DNA of 64,000 nucleotides from Cymbidium sinense. Its lineage: Eukaryota; Streptophyta; Magnoliopsida; Asparagales; Orchidaceae. Location of the stretch: positions 272,531,014 to 272,595,013 of the forward strand of contig CM038215.1 of NCBI GenBank assembly GCA_021442155.1, written 5' to 3'. A program made the translations under genes and the position numbers. The notes below the pieces were generated by a model. The model saw only the letters and a program-made list of their open reading frames with translations. It was not told the DNA's origin and ran no database searches. Positions 44,396 through 57,325 of this stretch are shown in pieces (positions within the stretch are counted from its first letter, which is position 1; the number at the start of each line of letters is the position of its first letter).

Positions 44396-47300
44396 ATTTT
44401 TTTATTTTTTTATTTTTTAATATAAGGCTTATTTTTTTTTATTTTAGGTTTATTTTTATATTATTTTATCTTTAAGTTTAGGTTTATTTTTATTATAGTT
44501 TTATTTTTAGGTTTAGCATTAGGTTTATTTAGTTTTTTAGTTTATTTTTGGTTTATTTTATTTTAGTTTATATTTTATTTTACTTTATTTATTTTAGATT
44601 ATTTAGTTTATTTTTATTTATTTTATTTAGGTTTAGGTTTTAGTTTAGCTTATTTATTTTAGTTTAGTTAATTTATTTTTATTTAGGTTTATTTTATTTT
44701 TATGTTTATTTTTTATTTTAATTTTAGTTTATTTTATTTATTTTAGGGTTCATTTAGTTTAGTTTTTAGTTTATTAATTTTTTGTATATTTAATTTTTAT
44801 TTATTTTTTATTTTATTTTTATTTTATTTTATTTAGGTTTAGGTTTAGGTTTATTTATTTAGTTTAGTTTATTTAGTTTTTTTATATTTTATTTTTTTAG
44901 GTTTGATTTAGTTTAAGTTTATTTTTTATTTAGTTTATTTCAATTAATTTATTTAATTTTTATATTATTTTATTTATTTTTGGTTTATTTTATTTTTATC
45001 TTTATTTATTTATTTTTAGTTTTAGGGTTTATTTATTTATTAGCTTATTTTATTTATTTTTATTTATTTAGTTTAGTTTCGGCTTATTTAGTTTATTTAG
45101 TTTATTTTATTTACTTGGTTTATTTTTATTTTAATTTTTTTTTATTTAGTTTAGGTTTAGGTTTAGGGTTATTATTTTTATTTATTTTATTTTTAATTTA
45201 GTTTATTTTATATATTTAGGTTTATTTTATATTATTTTAGGTTTATTTTATTTATTTAGTTTAGGTTTAAATTTATTTTTTTGTTCGAGTTTATTTTTAC
45301 CTTAGATTATTTATTTATTTTATTTTTATTTTAGTTTATTTAGGTTATAGGTTTTATTTTTAAATTTATTTTTATTTTAGGTTTATTTTAGTTTACTTTT
45401 AGTTAATTTAGTTTAGTTTAGTTTATTTATATTTATATTTTTATTTAGGTTTTAAGGTTTATTTTTATTTAGTTTATTTTTATTTTATTTAGCTAATTTA
45501 TTTTAGGTTTAGGTTTAAGTTTATTAGTTTATTTTATTTTTTAATTTAGGTTTTTTTCTTGTTTTTATTTTAGGTTAATTTTATTTTTATTTTCTATTTA
45601 TTTATTTTAGTTTAGTTTATTTAATTTATTTTAGGTTTAGGTTAAATTTACTTTATTTACGTTTATTGTATTTTTAGGTTTAGTTAGTTTATTTAGGATT
45701 TATTTAGTTTACTTAGTTTCTTTATTTTTTTTAGTTTATTTTTATTTACTTAATTTTAGTTTAATTTATTTAGTTTAGGTTTAGGTTTATTTAGTTTAGT
45801 TTAGGTTTTAGCTTTAGCTTTAGGTTTAGGTTTATTTAGTTTTTTCTTAGGTTTTGTTTAGTTTATTTTATTTTTTAGTTTATTTAGTTTTAGGTTTAGG
45901 TTTATTTTTATTATTATTTTATTTAGTTTAGTTTAGTTTAGTTTATTTATTTTATTTTGTTTATTTAATTAATTAATTATTTTTATTTTATTTATTTATT
46001 TAGTTTAGTTTACTTTATTTAGTTTAGTTTAGTTTAGTTTATTTTATTTTATTTTATTTTATTTTATTTATTTTGTTATTTAGTTTATTTTATTTTTTTA
46101 TTTAGGTATATTTATTTTATTTTAGTTTATTTATATATTTAAGTTTATTTATTTTTAGTTTATTTTTATTTAGTCTAGTTTATTTAGGTTTATTTAGTTT
46201 AGTTTAGTTTATTTAGGTTTATTTAGTTTATTTATTTTATTTTATTTTCATTTAGTTTATTTTAAGTTTATTTATTTAGTTTAGTTTATTTAATTTTAGT
46301 TTAGTTTATTTAATTTTATTTCAGTTTAGGTTTAAGTTTATTTATTTATTTATTTAGTTTAGTTTAGGTTTATTTTACGTTTAGGTTTAGGTTTTTTTTT
46401 ATTTTTATTTTAGTTTATTAATTTATTTAGGTTTTTATTTTTATTTTTTTAGTTTATTTTATTTTAATTCAGGTTTAGGTTTAGGTTTAGGTTCAGGTTT
46501 ATTATTTTTATTTCATTTATGTTTAGTTTTTATTTATTATTTATTTTATTTTATTTTATTTTATTTAGTTTATTTTATTTATTATATTTTTTTAGTTTAG
46601 GTTTATTTATTTTCTAAATTTATTTTTTTATTTAGGATTTTTTTATTTAGTTTATTTATATTTTTTTATCTTTTAATTTTTAGTTTATTTTTTTAGGTTT
46701 TTGGTTTAGTTTAGTTTATTTATTTTTAGTTTAGGTTTTATTAATATTTGTTTTGTTTATTTATTTTAATTAATTTATTTTATTTTTATTTAGTTTAGGT
46801 TTAGGTTTAGGTTTAAGTCTATTTATTTTACTTTGTTTAGGTTTATTTATTTTTAGCCTGTTTTAGTTTATTTAGTTTATTTTTTTATCTATTTATTTTA
46901 AGTTTAGGTTTTATTTCTTCTAAGTTTAGTTTAATTTTACTTAGTTTATGTTTAGTTTAAGTTTAGGATTAGAATTATTTTATTTAGTTTATTTTATTTT
47001 TAGGTTTATTTTATTTAGGTTTATGTTAATCTTACTTAGGTTTATTTATTTTTATTTTAATTTATTTTATTTATTTTAATTTATTTATATATTTTAGTTT
47101 ATTTATTTATTTTTTTATTTAGTTTATTTTTTATTTAGGTTTAGGTTTAATTTAATATTGTTTATTTTATATTTAGGTTTAGGTTTATATATTTAATTTT
47201 ATTTATTTATTTATTTTTTATTTTATTTAGTTTAGTTTATTTCTTTTTTTAATTTTATTTTAGTTTATTTATTTTCTTTTATTTATTTAGTTTATGTTTT

Positions 47301-49000
47301 ATTTTAGTTTATTTATTTTATTATTACTTTTAGTTTATTTTTAGTTTAGTTTATTTATTTTTTTTGTATTTATTTTTTATTTGAGGTTTAAGTAAATTTT
47401 TATTTAGTTTATTTATTTAAGTTTATTTTTATTTATTATTTATTTAGGTTTATTTAGTTTCTTTTAGGTTTAGGTTTATTTATTTTCAGTTTAGTTTATT
47501 TTTAGTTTAATTAATTTATTTATGTTTATGTTTTTTATTTTATTTATCTTAGGTTGATTTATTTATATATTTTATTTAGTTTAGTTTATTTATTTAGTTT
47601 ATTTATTTTAGTATAGTTTATTTTAGTTTAGGATTATTTATTTATTTATTTTTGTATTTATTTAGTATATTTTATTTATTTAATTATTTTATTTAGTTTA
47701 TTTTAGTTTATTTAGTTTATGTTTTTATTTAGTTTATTTTTATTTTTATTTATTTGGGTTTATGTTTAATTATTTTTTAGTTTATTTAGTTTAGCTTATT
47801 TTAGGTTTAGTTTTATTTAATTTATTTAATTTAGGTTTTTACTTTATTTTATTTATTTTAGTTTAGTTTAGTTTAGTTTAGTGTAGTTTATTTATTTAAT
47901 TTTAGTTAATTTTATTTATTTATTTTAGTTATTTATTCAGATTAGTTTTTTATTTGGTTTGATTATTTTACTTTAGTTTTTTTTGTTTAATTTTTATATT
48001 ATTATTTTAGAGTTAGGTTGAGGTTTAGTTTATTTTATTTTGTTTAGTTTTTTTAGTTTTAGGGTTTAGGTTTTATTTCAGTTTATTTTTTTAAGTTAGT
48101 TTATTTTTTAGGGCTATTTATTTTTATTTATTTAGTTTAGTTTTATTTTATCTATTTTAATTTATTTTATATATTTTAATTTATTTTAGGATTATTTTAG
48201 TTTATTTTTATTTATTTGGTTTTGGTTCATTTTATTTATTTAGTTTATTTAGTTTTTATTTATTTAGTTTATTTTAGGTTTATTTTAGTTTAGGTTTACT
48301 TATTTATTTTTAATTTAGTTTAGTTTATTTTACTTTCTTATTTTTATTTAGGTTTATTTTTTATTTTTTGTAGTTTAGTTTATTTATTTTAGTTTAGATT
48401 TTTTTATTTTAGTTCATTATTTAGGTTTAGTTTAGGTTTATGTTTATTTATTAGTATTGTTTTATTTTTATTTTATTTTTTAGGTTTAGGTTTTATTTTA
48501 TATATTTAGGTTTAGCTTTAGCTTTTTATTTTATTTTTTTATGTTTAGGTTTTAAGCTTTTATTTTCGGTTTACTTTTAGCTTATTTTACATAATTTAGT
48601 TCAAGGTTTAGGTTTAGTTTATTTTAGCTTTAGCTTTAGGTTTTATTTATTTTAATTTAGTTTATTTTTGTTTAGGTTTTGGTTTATTTTATTTTGTTTA
48701 TTTTAGGTTTAGTTTTTTTTTTAGTTTAGGGTTTAGGCTTTATTTTTTATTTTTTAGGTTTATTTTAAGTTTATTTTTTAGGTTTAGGTTTTTTTAGTTT
48801 TATTATATTTTATTTTATATTAATTTTATTTTATTTTGGTTTTTTTAATTTTCATTTTATTTAGGTTTTTTATTTTTAGTTTAGTATAGGTTTTATTTAT
48901 TTTATTTTAGTTTAGTTTTATTTTTATTTTATTTTCTTTTAAGGTTAGGTTTATGTTTTACTTTGGTTTTATTTTATTTTATTTTATGTTTAGGTTTAGG
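44396..49000 (+). repeat. Long uninterrupted T-rich tract (about 4.6 kb)
   Basis: This is almost only TTTA, TTTAG, TTTTA and TTTAGG words, with very few TTTAGGG heptamers and very few C. It is several times longer than other T-rich blocks and lacks landmark A or GR-RBP sequence inside. Its last part (about 48400-49000) again resembles the standard T-rich block. Local simple runs include repeated TTTAGTTTAGTTTA near 45920 and 46020, and TTTTATTTTATTTTA near 46040. The 73-codon ORF at 44980-45201 is a translation of these words. Confidence 0.85.
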
Positions 49001-52000
49001 TTTAACACTTTATAGTTTGGGTTTAGGGTTTAGGGTTTAGTGTTTATTTAGGGTTTAGGGTTTTAGGGTTTAGTTTAGGGTTTAGGGTTTAGGGTTAGGG
49101 TTTTAGGATTAGGTTAGTTTTGATTATGTTTAGCTTTAGGGTTTAGGGTTTTTAGGGTTTAGGCTTTATGGTTTAGGGTTAGTTTAGGGTTTAGGGTTTA
49201 GGGTTTAGGCTAGTTTAGGGTTTAGGGTTTTTTAGGGTTTAGGGATTATTTTTTATTTTTTTATTTATTTATATTATTATTTTAGGTTTCATTTTGTTTT
49301 TTAGGTTTATTTTTATATTATTTTAATTTTAGGTTTAATTTTAATTTTATTTTATTTTTATTTTTAGGTTTAGGTTTATATAATTATTTAGTTTAGTTTA
49401 GTTTATTTTTTAGGTTTATTTTATTGTAGTTTGGCTTATTTTGTTTTTACTTAATTTATTTAGGCTTATTTAGTTTATTTTTATTTATTTTATTTAGGTT
49501 TAGGTTGTAGTTTAGTTTATTTATTTTAGTTTAGTTTATTTTTTATTTCATTTTAGTTTATTTCATTTATTTATTTTTATTTAAGTTTATTTTATTTTAA
49601 GGTTATTTTTTATTTTTTATTTTTATTTTACATCTTTTTTATTTTAGGGTTTATTTAGTTTAGTTTAGTTTAATTATTTATTTATTTATTATTTTTATAA
49701 ATTATTTATTTATTTAGATTACTTATTTATTTTCTTTTATTTTATTATTATTTATTTAGGTTTAAGTTTAGGTTTATTTATTTAGTTTAGGTTTATTTTT
49801 AATTTATTTTAATTTAATTTATTTATTTTTTATTTTATTTATTTTAGGTTTAATTTATTTATATTTTATTTTATTTATTTTTATGTTTAGTTTTTGATTA
49901 TTTATTTTTTAGTTTAGTTTAGTTTATTTTATTTATTATTATTTATATAGTTTAGTTTAGGTTTAGGTTTATTTAGTATATTTTTATTTACTTTATTTTT
50001 TTTATTATTTTTTATTATTTTTATTTTATTATTTAGTTTATTTTTGGTTTTTTATTTTTATTTAGTTGATTATATTTATTTATTTATTTGAGTTTATTCA
50101 ATTTTATTTTATGTTTATTTTTTGATTTATTTAGTTTAGGATTAAGTTTATTTATTTATTTTGGTTTATTAGTATTTTAGTTTATATATTTATTTTATTT
50201 GTTTATTTTTTATTTTAGTTTATTTATGTTTTAGGTTTTATTTTTTAGGTATATTTTATATATTTATTTTTATTTTAGGTTTATTTTTATTTAATTTAGG
50301 TTTATTCAGTTTAGTTTAGTTTATTTTTATTTTTAGTTTAGTTTAGGTTTAGGTTTATTCAGTTTATTTTTAATTTCTTTATTTATTTATTTAGTTTATT
50401 TTTTATTTTCTTATGTTTATTTTAGTTTGTTTAGTTTATTAATTTAGTTTATATATTATTTTGTTATTTTAGTTTAGTTTAGGTTTAGGTTGTAGGTTTA
50501 GGGTTGTGGGTTTAGGGTTGTGGGTTTAGGGTTATCGCTTTAGGGTTCAGGGTTAGGATTAATTTTAGGGTTTAGGGTTTTTAGGTTTTTAGGATTTAGG
50601 GTTTAAGGTTTAGGGTTTTAGGGTTTAGGGCTTTATGGTTTAGTGTTTTAGGGTTTAGTGTTTAGGGTTAAGGTTTAGGGTTTGTGTGTAGTGTTTTGGC
50701 ATTAGGGTTTAGGGTTTTTAGGGTATAAGATTTAGGGTTTTTTAGGGTTTAGGGTTTAGGGTTTAGCATTTTGGGTTATAGGTTCACAGTTTAGGGTTAA
50801 TTTTAGAGTTTAAGGTTTTTAATTTTAGTTTAGGTTTTATTTTTTATTTTTTTTGGTTTTATTTACTTTAGGTTTTAGTTTTGATTTTAGGTTTAGGTTT
50901 AGTTTATGTTTTATGATTTAGGTTTAGGGTTTGAGTTTAGGTTTATGATTAGGGTTTAGGATTAGGTTTATTTTGTTTTTATGGTAAAGTTTTAAGTTTA
51001 GTTTAGGTTTATAGTTAGGGTTTATGGTTTAAGTTTAGGGTTTAGGTTTAGGGTTTAGGTTTAGGTTTAGGGTTTAGGTTTAGGTTTAGGGTTTAGGTTT
51101 ACATTTAGGTTTAGGTGTAGGTTTAGGTTTTAGGTATAGGTTTTAGCTTTAGAGTTTAGGGTTTAGGGTTTAGTTTAAGTTTAGGTTTAGGTTTAGGGTT
51201 TAAGTTTAGGTTTAGGTTTAGGTTTAGTTTAGGGTTTCATGTTTAGTTTAGGTTTTAGGTTTAGGCTTTAAGATTTAGGGTTTGATTTAGGTTGTTTAGG
51301 GTTTAGGGTTTATGTTAGGGTTTATTTTTTTTATTTTATTTTTTTTATTTATTTAAATAAACTAGTTTAGGTTTATTTAGTTTATTTTTATTTTATTATT
51401 TTTTTTATTTAGTTTATTTTTTTTTATTTTTTAGTTTAGGTTTATTTTTTTTTTTATTTTAGGTTTTAGGTTTATTTTTTATTTTATTTTTTTTTAGGTT
51501 TAGGTTTTATTTATTTAGGTTTATTTTATTTTATTTTTTTAGTTTAGGTTTAGGTTTATTTTTATTTTTATTTATTTTATTTAGTTTTGGTTGAGGTTTA
51601 GGTTTAGTTTATTTTAGGTTTAGGTTTAGGTGTTTTTTATTTTTGTTTAGCTTATTTTAATTTAGGTTTAGGTTTAATTTATTTTTATTTTTAGTTTAGG
51701 TTTTATTTTAGCTTAGGTTTAGATTTTATTTTTATTTATTTTGTTTTAGGTTTATTTTTTAGGTTTATTATCTAGGTTTAAGTTTTTATTTAGTTTTTAT
51801 TTTATTTTATTTTATGTTTATTCTATTTTTATTTTAGGTTTATTTTTTATTTTATTTAGGTTTTTTATTTTTTAGTTTAGTTTTGGTTTTCATTTATTTT
51901 CTTTTAGTTAAGTTTTTATTTTATTTTATTTACTTTTTAAGTTTAGGTTTATGTTTATGTTTAAGTTTAAGTTTATGTTTTTATTATATTTTATTTTTAT

Positions 52001-52104
52001 TTATTTTGGTTTAGGTTTTTCTATATTTTTTTAGGTTTTATTTAGTTGAGGTTTAGGTTTTTAGCTTTTTAGTGTTTAGGGATTATGATTAATTTTGGGT
52101 TATT
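49001..52104 (+). repeat. Satellite: telomere-like, T-rich, long TTTAGG block, T-rich
   Basis: Telomere-like 49010-49250; T-rich 49251-50480; a long telomere-like block 50481-51330, dominated from about 50880 by TTTAGG hexamers and GTTTAGGTTTAGG units rather than heptamers; T-rich 51331-52078 with landmark A degenerate at 51345 and landmark B at about 52033 (AGGTTTTATTTAGTTGAGG). A short telomere-like remnant leads to the next cassette. Confidence 0.87.
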
Positions 52105-52579
52105 TTTAATAGGGAACAAATTTATATTCAACATTTATTCTTTTCGATTTCATCAACAAACTAACACACCAAGTTCTCTAGGACATAAGCAATGACATAG
52201 ATAAAAAATGAGCACTCATAGAGTTAATAAGAAAACCCTAGATAACTAGAACCATCTCTACTATAATGGCACAGTTCCATAAGCAACAAATCAGATCGAC
52301 CATTATGTAGTTTCTCCAGTTCTCATTAGAACCAACCTGGCCTCTTGAGTAGTGGGATCCACCATTATATCCCCAATCTCTCTCTCCAACACCACCACGG
52401 TTGTAACCTCCGTCGCGCCTCCCGCATCCATAACCACCACTACTTCGACCACCACTTCCATATCCACCAGCACCTCTAAATCCCCCATCACCACTAAGAT
52501 AATGTCACTCAGCTTGCCTCCACCGGATCTAGGCAGCACGGTTGATGGTGATTTTCTTGCCGTGAAGGTTCTGCCCATT
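52105..52579 (-). pseudogene. GR-RBP last exon and 3' UTR (cassette 7), best preserved tail
   Basis: On the - strand the exon starts at 52579 (AATGGGCAGAACC) and reads NGQNLHGKKITINRAA, then a TAG. Another stop follows, and then a long clean glycine-rich frame: LSGDGGFRGAGGYGSGGRSS, GGYGCGRRDGGYNRGG, ERDWGYNGGSHYSRGQ and SNENWRN. The normal stop is replaced by Tyr (TAC), so translation would run into the 3' UTR. The 3' UTR landmarks (52105-52300) are all present. Plant GRP7-like tails have just this SRGG...NWRN arrangement. The two ORFs here (91 codons on -, 83 on +) are out of phase. Confidence 0.9.
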
Positions 52580-52676
52580 CTTTGGGTTAAGGTTTTGGTT
52601 TAGCTTTATTAGGTTTTAGGGTTTAGGTTTATTCTTTAATTTATTTAGTAACTTTAGGTTTAGGGTTTGGGGTTTA
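52580..52676 (+). repeat. Short telomere-like remnant between cassette 7 and LTR
   Basis: TTTAGG-like sequence with a small T-rich part, ending in GGGGTTTA at the LTR insertion point. Confidence 0.8.
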
Positions 52677-54883
52677 TGTTGGCTTAATGAGCCTCATGTT
52701 CAATCCAATCAATTTTGATGATAACAAATGAATGCTTAGATGTTCTAATGTATGTTTTATATGTTTCACATATATTAATTGCTAATTACATATCCAATAC
52801 ATCTCATAATATGTTTGAGGAAGTTGTAAGAATAGAAGAATGAAAGGTCAAAATGGATAATGTGAAGCTAAAGATACAATACTTTAGGTTATATGCATTT
52901 ATAACTATCTTAGAAATTCATATGAGTTCATTGGCATGAATCAATTTGCTCACAACTTAACTTATTATTTTTATTTATTTGAAATAATGATAATTAGGTT
53001 AATTTATATAAATCTCTATCAAATTAACATTCAATTATATGTTTCATACATAACATTTGAATTATCAAAATAAGAAATGATTATTAAGTGTAATTAGTTT
53101 ATATACTTAATATAATTAAATATTTTAATTTAATTTTACGGTTATATGATAACTAACATATGTATGATTATATATAAATTATATCATAATATTTAAATGT
53201 CATATTTCAAAATTCACAAAAATATGTTTAATTTAGTATTTTAGCCAAAGTCATTTTATAATCAAGGAATTTAAATTTGATTTTATCTCCAACGGATTCA
53301 TTGGATTATTTTTCCTTTAATTGGATAGGTTACATTACCCATGTTTGACTAAAATTGAATTTATTATGACTTTTCAAACATTAGATGATTTTAATAATGA
53401 ATGCATGCTACATGCTTTGAATATATTAAGAGCCATATTTTATTATTTTTGACTTGCCCATGTGAATAGTTGAATTTTGGCAGTTTGTGTTTAACATTTA
53501 TTTAATATAAATTATATTTTTAATAAATATTAATTTATTATATGATAAAATGATGTTAGAATAATATATTTTTTGAAATAATTCAAAATGACCTTCTTGC
53601 TTATAAATAGCCATCATTCTCTTCATGAAAGCATTCCTCATTCAAATTCAAAATCCCTCCAACAAATCTAAGAGAAAATTTCCTAGATTTTCCTCCAAGT
53701 GTTCTCCAAATATTGCAAGATCAAATCCTTGGTTTGGAAGCTTCAACACATTCAACTAAGTGAGCTTTCTCAAATTACTTGAGTTTGTTTTCTTGATGTT
53801 AATTTATTTTTAGTTGTTCATACTATTTTCATCATCTATTTATTCTTTCAAATTTATATTTTTTGGTGGATTAGCCTTTCGACATCAAAGTCAAAGTTTT
53901 TCACCTCAAAGTTTCTTCAATCATTTTTTTGTGAAAAACTCTTGTGATAGTTTATAGGATTTTTTTCAACTTGTTGAAATTTTTATCTTCCTACAAATTT
54001 CTTTTGGTTTCCTGAAATATTTCTTCATTAGTCTTATTTAAAAATCATTTATTCTTAGATCTATTTTAGAAGTATATTTTAAGCATTTCAAATTAAATTA
54101 TTATGCTGAAATTATTTTCATATTTACTAGATCTCTCTTTTTAATTAAAAGCTTACTAGCCTACTTAGATCTATCATATACTAATTTTATTTAAGTATTT
54201 TGTGATCATTTGCATTAATTGAAAGCATCTTTTTGATTAAAATAAAATAAATTATTGTGTGCTGAAATTTATTTTATTATGCAAAAGAATATTATGAATT
54301 TATTTTGAAATCATTTTTATATTAGTCTACAAATTGTAATAGCATAAACATCTTAGTAAGATAACTTTAAGATATTTATTTTATTATTTCTTATCAATAT
54401 TAAGTGAGCATTTTATCTTGCCAAAATTTTAAATTTTAAAGTGATCATTTATAAGTAGTGAGATTACTTTTTGAATTGGATAGCTTGGTATATTTGTGAG
54501 AGATCTATTTTATCAAAATTTATTATTTTGTATTTTTCATTTCGTGCTGTAAAATTTATATTGGGGTTGTACTCACCCCTTTGTAGGAGACTAAATATTA
54601 TTGTAGGGGTTGTATTCGCCCCATTATAGGAGAGTACTATTTGAAAGCTATTTCTGATTTAGTTGATTCTTAGTCAGGGGTGGCTAGGCGTGGACGTTGG
54701 TCGATTTTGATCACATAAAAATTGTGTGTCTATTGTCTCTCTTTACTTTACTGTACTTTTATTTTTGTTGCATTAAGAATTGTATCTTGTCATTATAAAA
54801 TCTAAAATTAATTTTCTACTAAAACTTAAAATTATTAATATCACCCAATTCACCCTCCCTCTTGGGTGCTATAGTGACTCACA
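52677..54883 (+). mobile_element. Solo LTR-like element, + orientation (2207 bp)
   Basis: The element begins TGTTGGCTTAATGAGCC and ends GGGTGCTATAGTGACTCACA, so it has TG...CA ends. It is flanked on both sides by GTTTA (52672-52676 and 54884-54888), a 5 bp target duplication that is weakened by the repetitive flank. It has no coding region and satellite DNA follows at once, without primer-binding or polypurine sequence. The end CCCAATTCACCCTCCCTCTTGGG resembles that of many plant LTRs. Another copy, inverted and shorter, lies at 61164-63144. LTR superfamily (copia or gypsy) cannot be decided. Confidence 0.82.
53602..53609 (+). promoter_or_regulatory. Putative TATA box of LTR
   Basis: TATAAATA within CTTATAAATAGCC, followed 30-40 bases on by CATTCTCTTCATGAAAGC, a plausible transcript start region. 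The motif is kept in the second copy (62256-62263, opposite strand). Confidence 0.55.
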
Positions 54884-56499
54884 GTTTAGGGTTTATGGTT
54901 TAGGGTTAGTGTTTAGGATTTAGGGTTAGTGTTTAGGGTTTATGGTTTTAAGTTGAGGGTTTAGGGTTTCTCTTTTAAATTAAGTAAACCGATAGGTTTT
55001 GGTTTATTTAGTTTATTTTTTTTTTATTTTAGTTTATTTTTTTGTTTAATTTATTTGATTTATTTTAGGTTTATTTATTTTAGTTTGGGTTTTTTTTAAT
55101 TTAGTTTATTTTTTAGGTTTAGGTTTAGGAGTAGGTTTTTTTTAGTTGAGTTTAATTTTTATTTAATTTTTTAGGTTTAGGTTTTATTTTTTTATTTTTA
55201 GGTTTAGGTTTAGGTTTCTATTTTATTTTTTTAGGTTTAGGTTTTAGGTTTTGATTTTCAGCTTATTTTTAAGTTTTATTTTTAGTTTAGGTTTAGGTTT
55301 ATTTTTAGTTTATTTTATTTTATTTACTTTAGGTTTATGTTTAGGTTTAGGTTTAGTTTATTTTAGGATTAAGTTTAGGTTTTATTTATTTTAGTTTTGT
55401 TTACTTTACTTTAGGTTTAGGTTTATTTTCTTTTATTTATTTTATTTTAAATTAGGTCTAGATTTTATTTTTTGTTTAGAGTTTGGGTTTTATTTTTTAT
55501 TTATTTCTAGGTTTTACTTTTAGGTTTATTTTTTAAGTTTAGGTTTTTAATTACTCTTTATTTATTTTATTTTAGGTTTATTTTAATTTTATTTTACATT
55601 TAGTTTTTATTTTATTTAAGTTTTTCATTCTTAGGTTTATTATATTATTTTAGTTTAGTTTAATTTTTTATTTATTTTAATTTAGTTTATTTTAATTTTT
55701 TTATTTTATTTTTAAGTTTAGGTTTATGTTTTAGTTTAGTTTTTATTTTTTTTTTAATTTATTTTATTTCGGTCTAGGTTTATTTATTTATTGTACTTTT
55801 TATGTTTTATTTACATTAGGTTTAGGTTTTTAAGTTTTTAGGTTTTCAGGGTTTAGGGTTTAGGGTTTTGGTTTAGGTTTAGATTTTATTTGTTTTACCT
55901 TAGTTTATTTTAGTTTAAGTTAAAGTTTATTTTATTTTTATTTTAGGTTTAAGTTTTTTTTAGTTTAGGGTCTAGGTTTAATTATTTATTTACTTTTATG
56001 TTTTATTTTTAGGTTTACTAAAAGGTTTAGATTTTTATTAAGTTTTTATTTTATTTTAATTTTATTTTAGGTTTAGTTTCTAATTTATTTAGGTTTTTTA
56101 TTTTTTTAATTTAGCTTAAGTTTTTTTTTAGTTTAGTTTTTATTTTTTATTTTTTATTCAGATTAAAGTTTAGGTTTAGGTTTAAGTTTAGAGTTTATTT
56201 TATTATTTTATCTTAGTTTAAGTTTTTTCTATTTATTTTACTTTTAAGTTTTATTTAGTTTGGGTTTAGGTTTTTAACATTTTAGATGTTAGGGTTTAGT
56301 GTTCAGGGTTTAGGGTTAGTTGAGGGTTTAGGGTTAAGGTTTTGGGGTTTTGGGTTCAGTTAGGTTTTAGGGTTTAAAGTTTAGGGTTTTAGGGCTTAGG
56401 GTTTAGTGTTTAGGGTTTTTAGGGTTTATGGTTTAAGGTTTAGAGTTTAGGTTTTAGGTCTAAGGTTTAGGTTTTAGTTTGGGGTTTTTGGTTTTTGGT
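54884..56499 (+). repeat. Satellite unit right of the LTR
   Basis: Telomere-like 54884-54970; landmark A at about 54975 (AAATTAAGTAAACCGATAGG); T-rich to 55845, ending in landmark B (ATGTTTTATTTACATTAGG, about 55803). A very short telomere-like piece, then a partial T-rich block to 56275 with a second landmark B, then telomere-like 56276-56499. Confidence 0.88.
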
Positions 56500-57082
56500 T
56501 TTTTTAATAGAGAATAAATTAAGATTCAATATTTCTTCTTTTCAATATCATCAACCAAGTAACACACTTAGTTTTCTAAGACACAAGCGATGATATAGAT
56601 TAAAAATGAGCACACATAGAGCAAATAATAAACCCTAGATAACTAGAACCATCTCTACTATAATGACATAGTTTCATAAGGAATAGATGAGATTGGCCGT
56701 TCTTAAGTTTCTCCAGTTCTCATCAAAACCACCCCGGCCTTTCGAATAATGGGATTCACACCATCATATCCCTGATTTCTCCCTCCGCCACCATCAGATC
56801 AGATTGGACATTCTTCAATTTCTTCTATTCTCATCAGAACCATCCCAGCCTTTCGAATAATGAGATCCACCATCATATCCCTGATTTCTCCCTCCACCGC
56901 CACCACGGTTGCAACCTCGTCGCTCCTCCCGCCTCTATAACCACCACTGCTTAGACCACCACCTTTATATCCACCAACATCTCCATTTCCCCACCACCAT
57001 TGTTTTGCCACCTCGCCTTTCCATCAGGATCTAGGTGAGCTTGGTTGATAGTGTTGTTCATACCGTTAAGGTTCTTCCCATT
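56500..57082 (-). pseudogene. GR-RBP last exon and 3' UTR (cassette 8) with internal 112 bp duplication
   Basis: The exon starts at 57082 on the - strand (AATGGGAAGAACC). The tail carries GNGDVGGYKGGG-like and GGYRGGR words, then SRKAGMVLMRIEE in the wrong phase. The C-terminal part is present twice: 56686-56793 and 56794-56905 share the NWRN-type end (TTTCTCCAGTTCTCATCA and TTTCTTCTATTCTCATCA), CCTTTCGAATAATG and CCATCATATCCCTGATTTCT. The offset is 112 bases. The 3' UTR is complete (56510-56690). The 70-codon ORF here is mostly out of phase. Confidence 0.86.
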
Positions 57083-57325
57083 CTTGGTGTTTAGATTTAG
57101 GATTTTGGGTTTAGGGTTTTAGGGTGTAGGGTTTAAGGTTTAAGGTTTAGGATTTTGGGTTTAGGGTTTTAGGGTTTATGCTTTTAGGATTTATGCTTTA
57201 GGATTAGGATTTTGGGTTTTGGGTTTTTGGTTTTTTAGGGTTTTGGGTTTAGGGTTGTAGGTTTAGGGTTTAAGGTTTTTGGCTAATTTATGGGTTTTGG
57301 GTTTAGGGATTATGGTTTTCTTATT
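57083..57325 (+). repeat. Telomere-like block after cassette 8
   Basis: TTTAGGG with TTTTGGG and TTTATGC variants up to landmark A. Confidence 0.92.

Noticed and set aside
50481..51330. CRISPR-like repeats with spacers
   Set aside because: Repeat words are 6-7 bases, continuous and variable, in a plant nuclear context. There are no constant-length spacers.
52672..54888. Full LTR retrotransposon or gene at the 2.2 kb element
   Set aside because: No pol or gag sequence, no second LTR in the same orientation, and satellite DNA directly on both sides; a solo LTR is the simpler reading.
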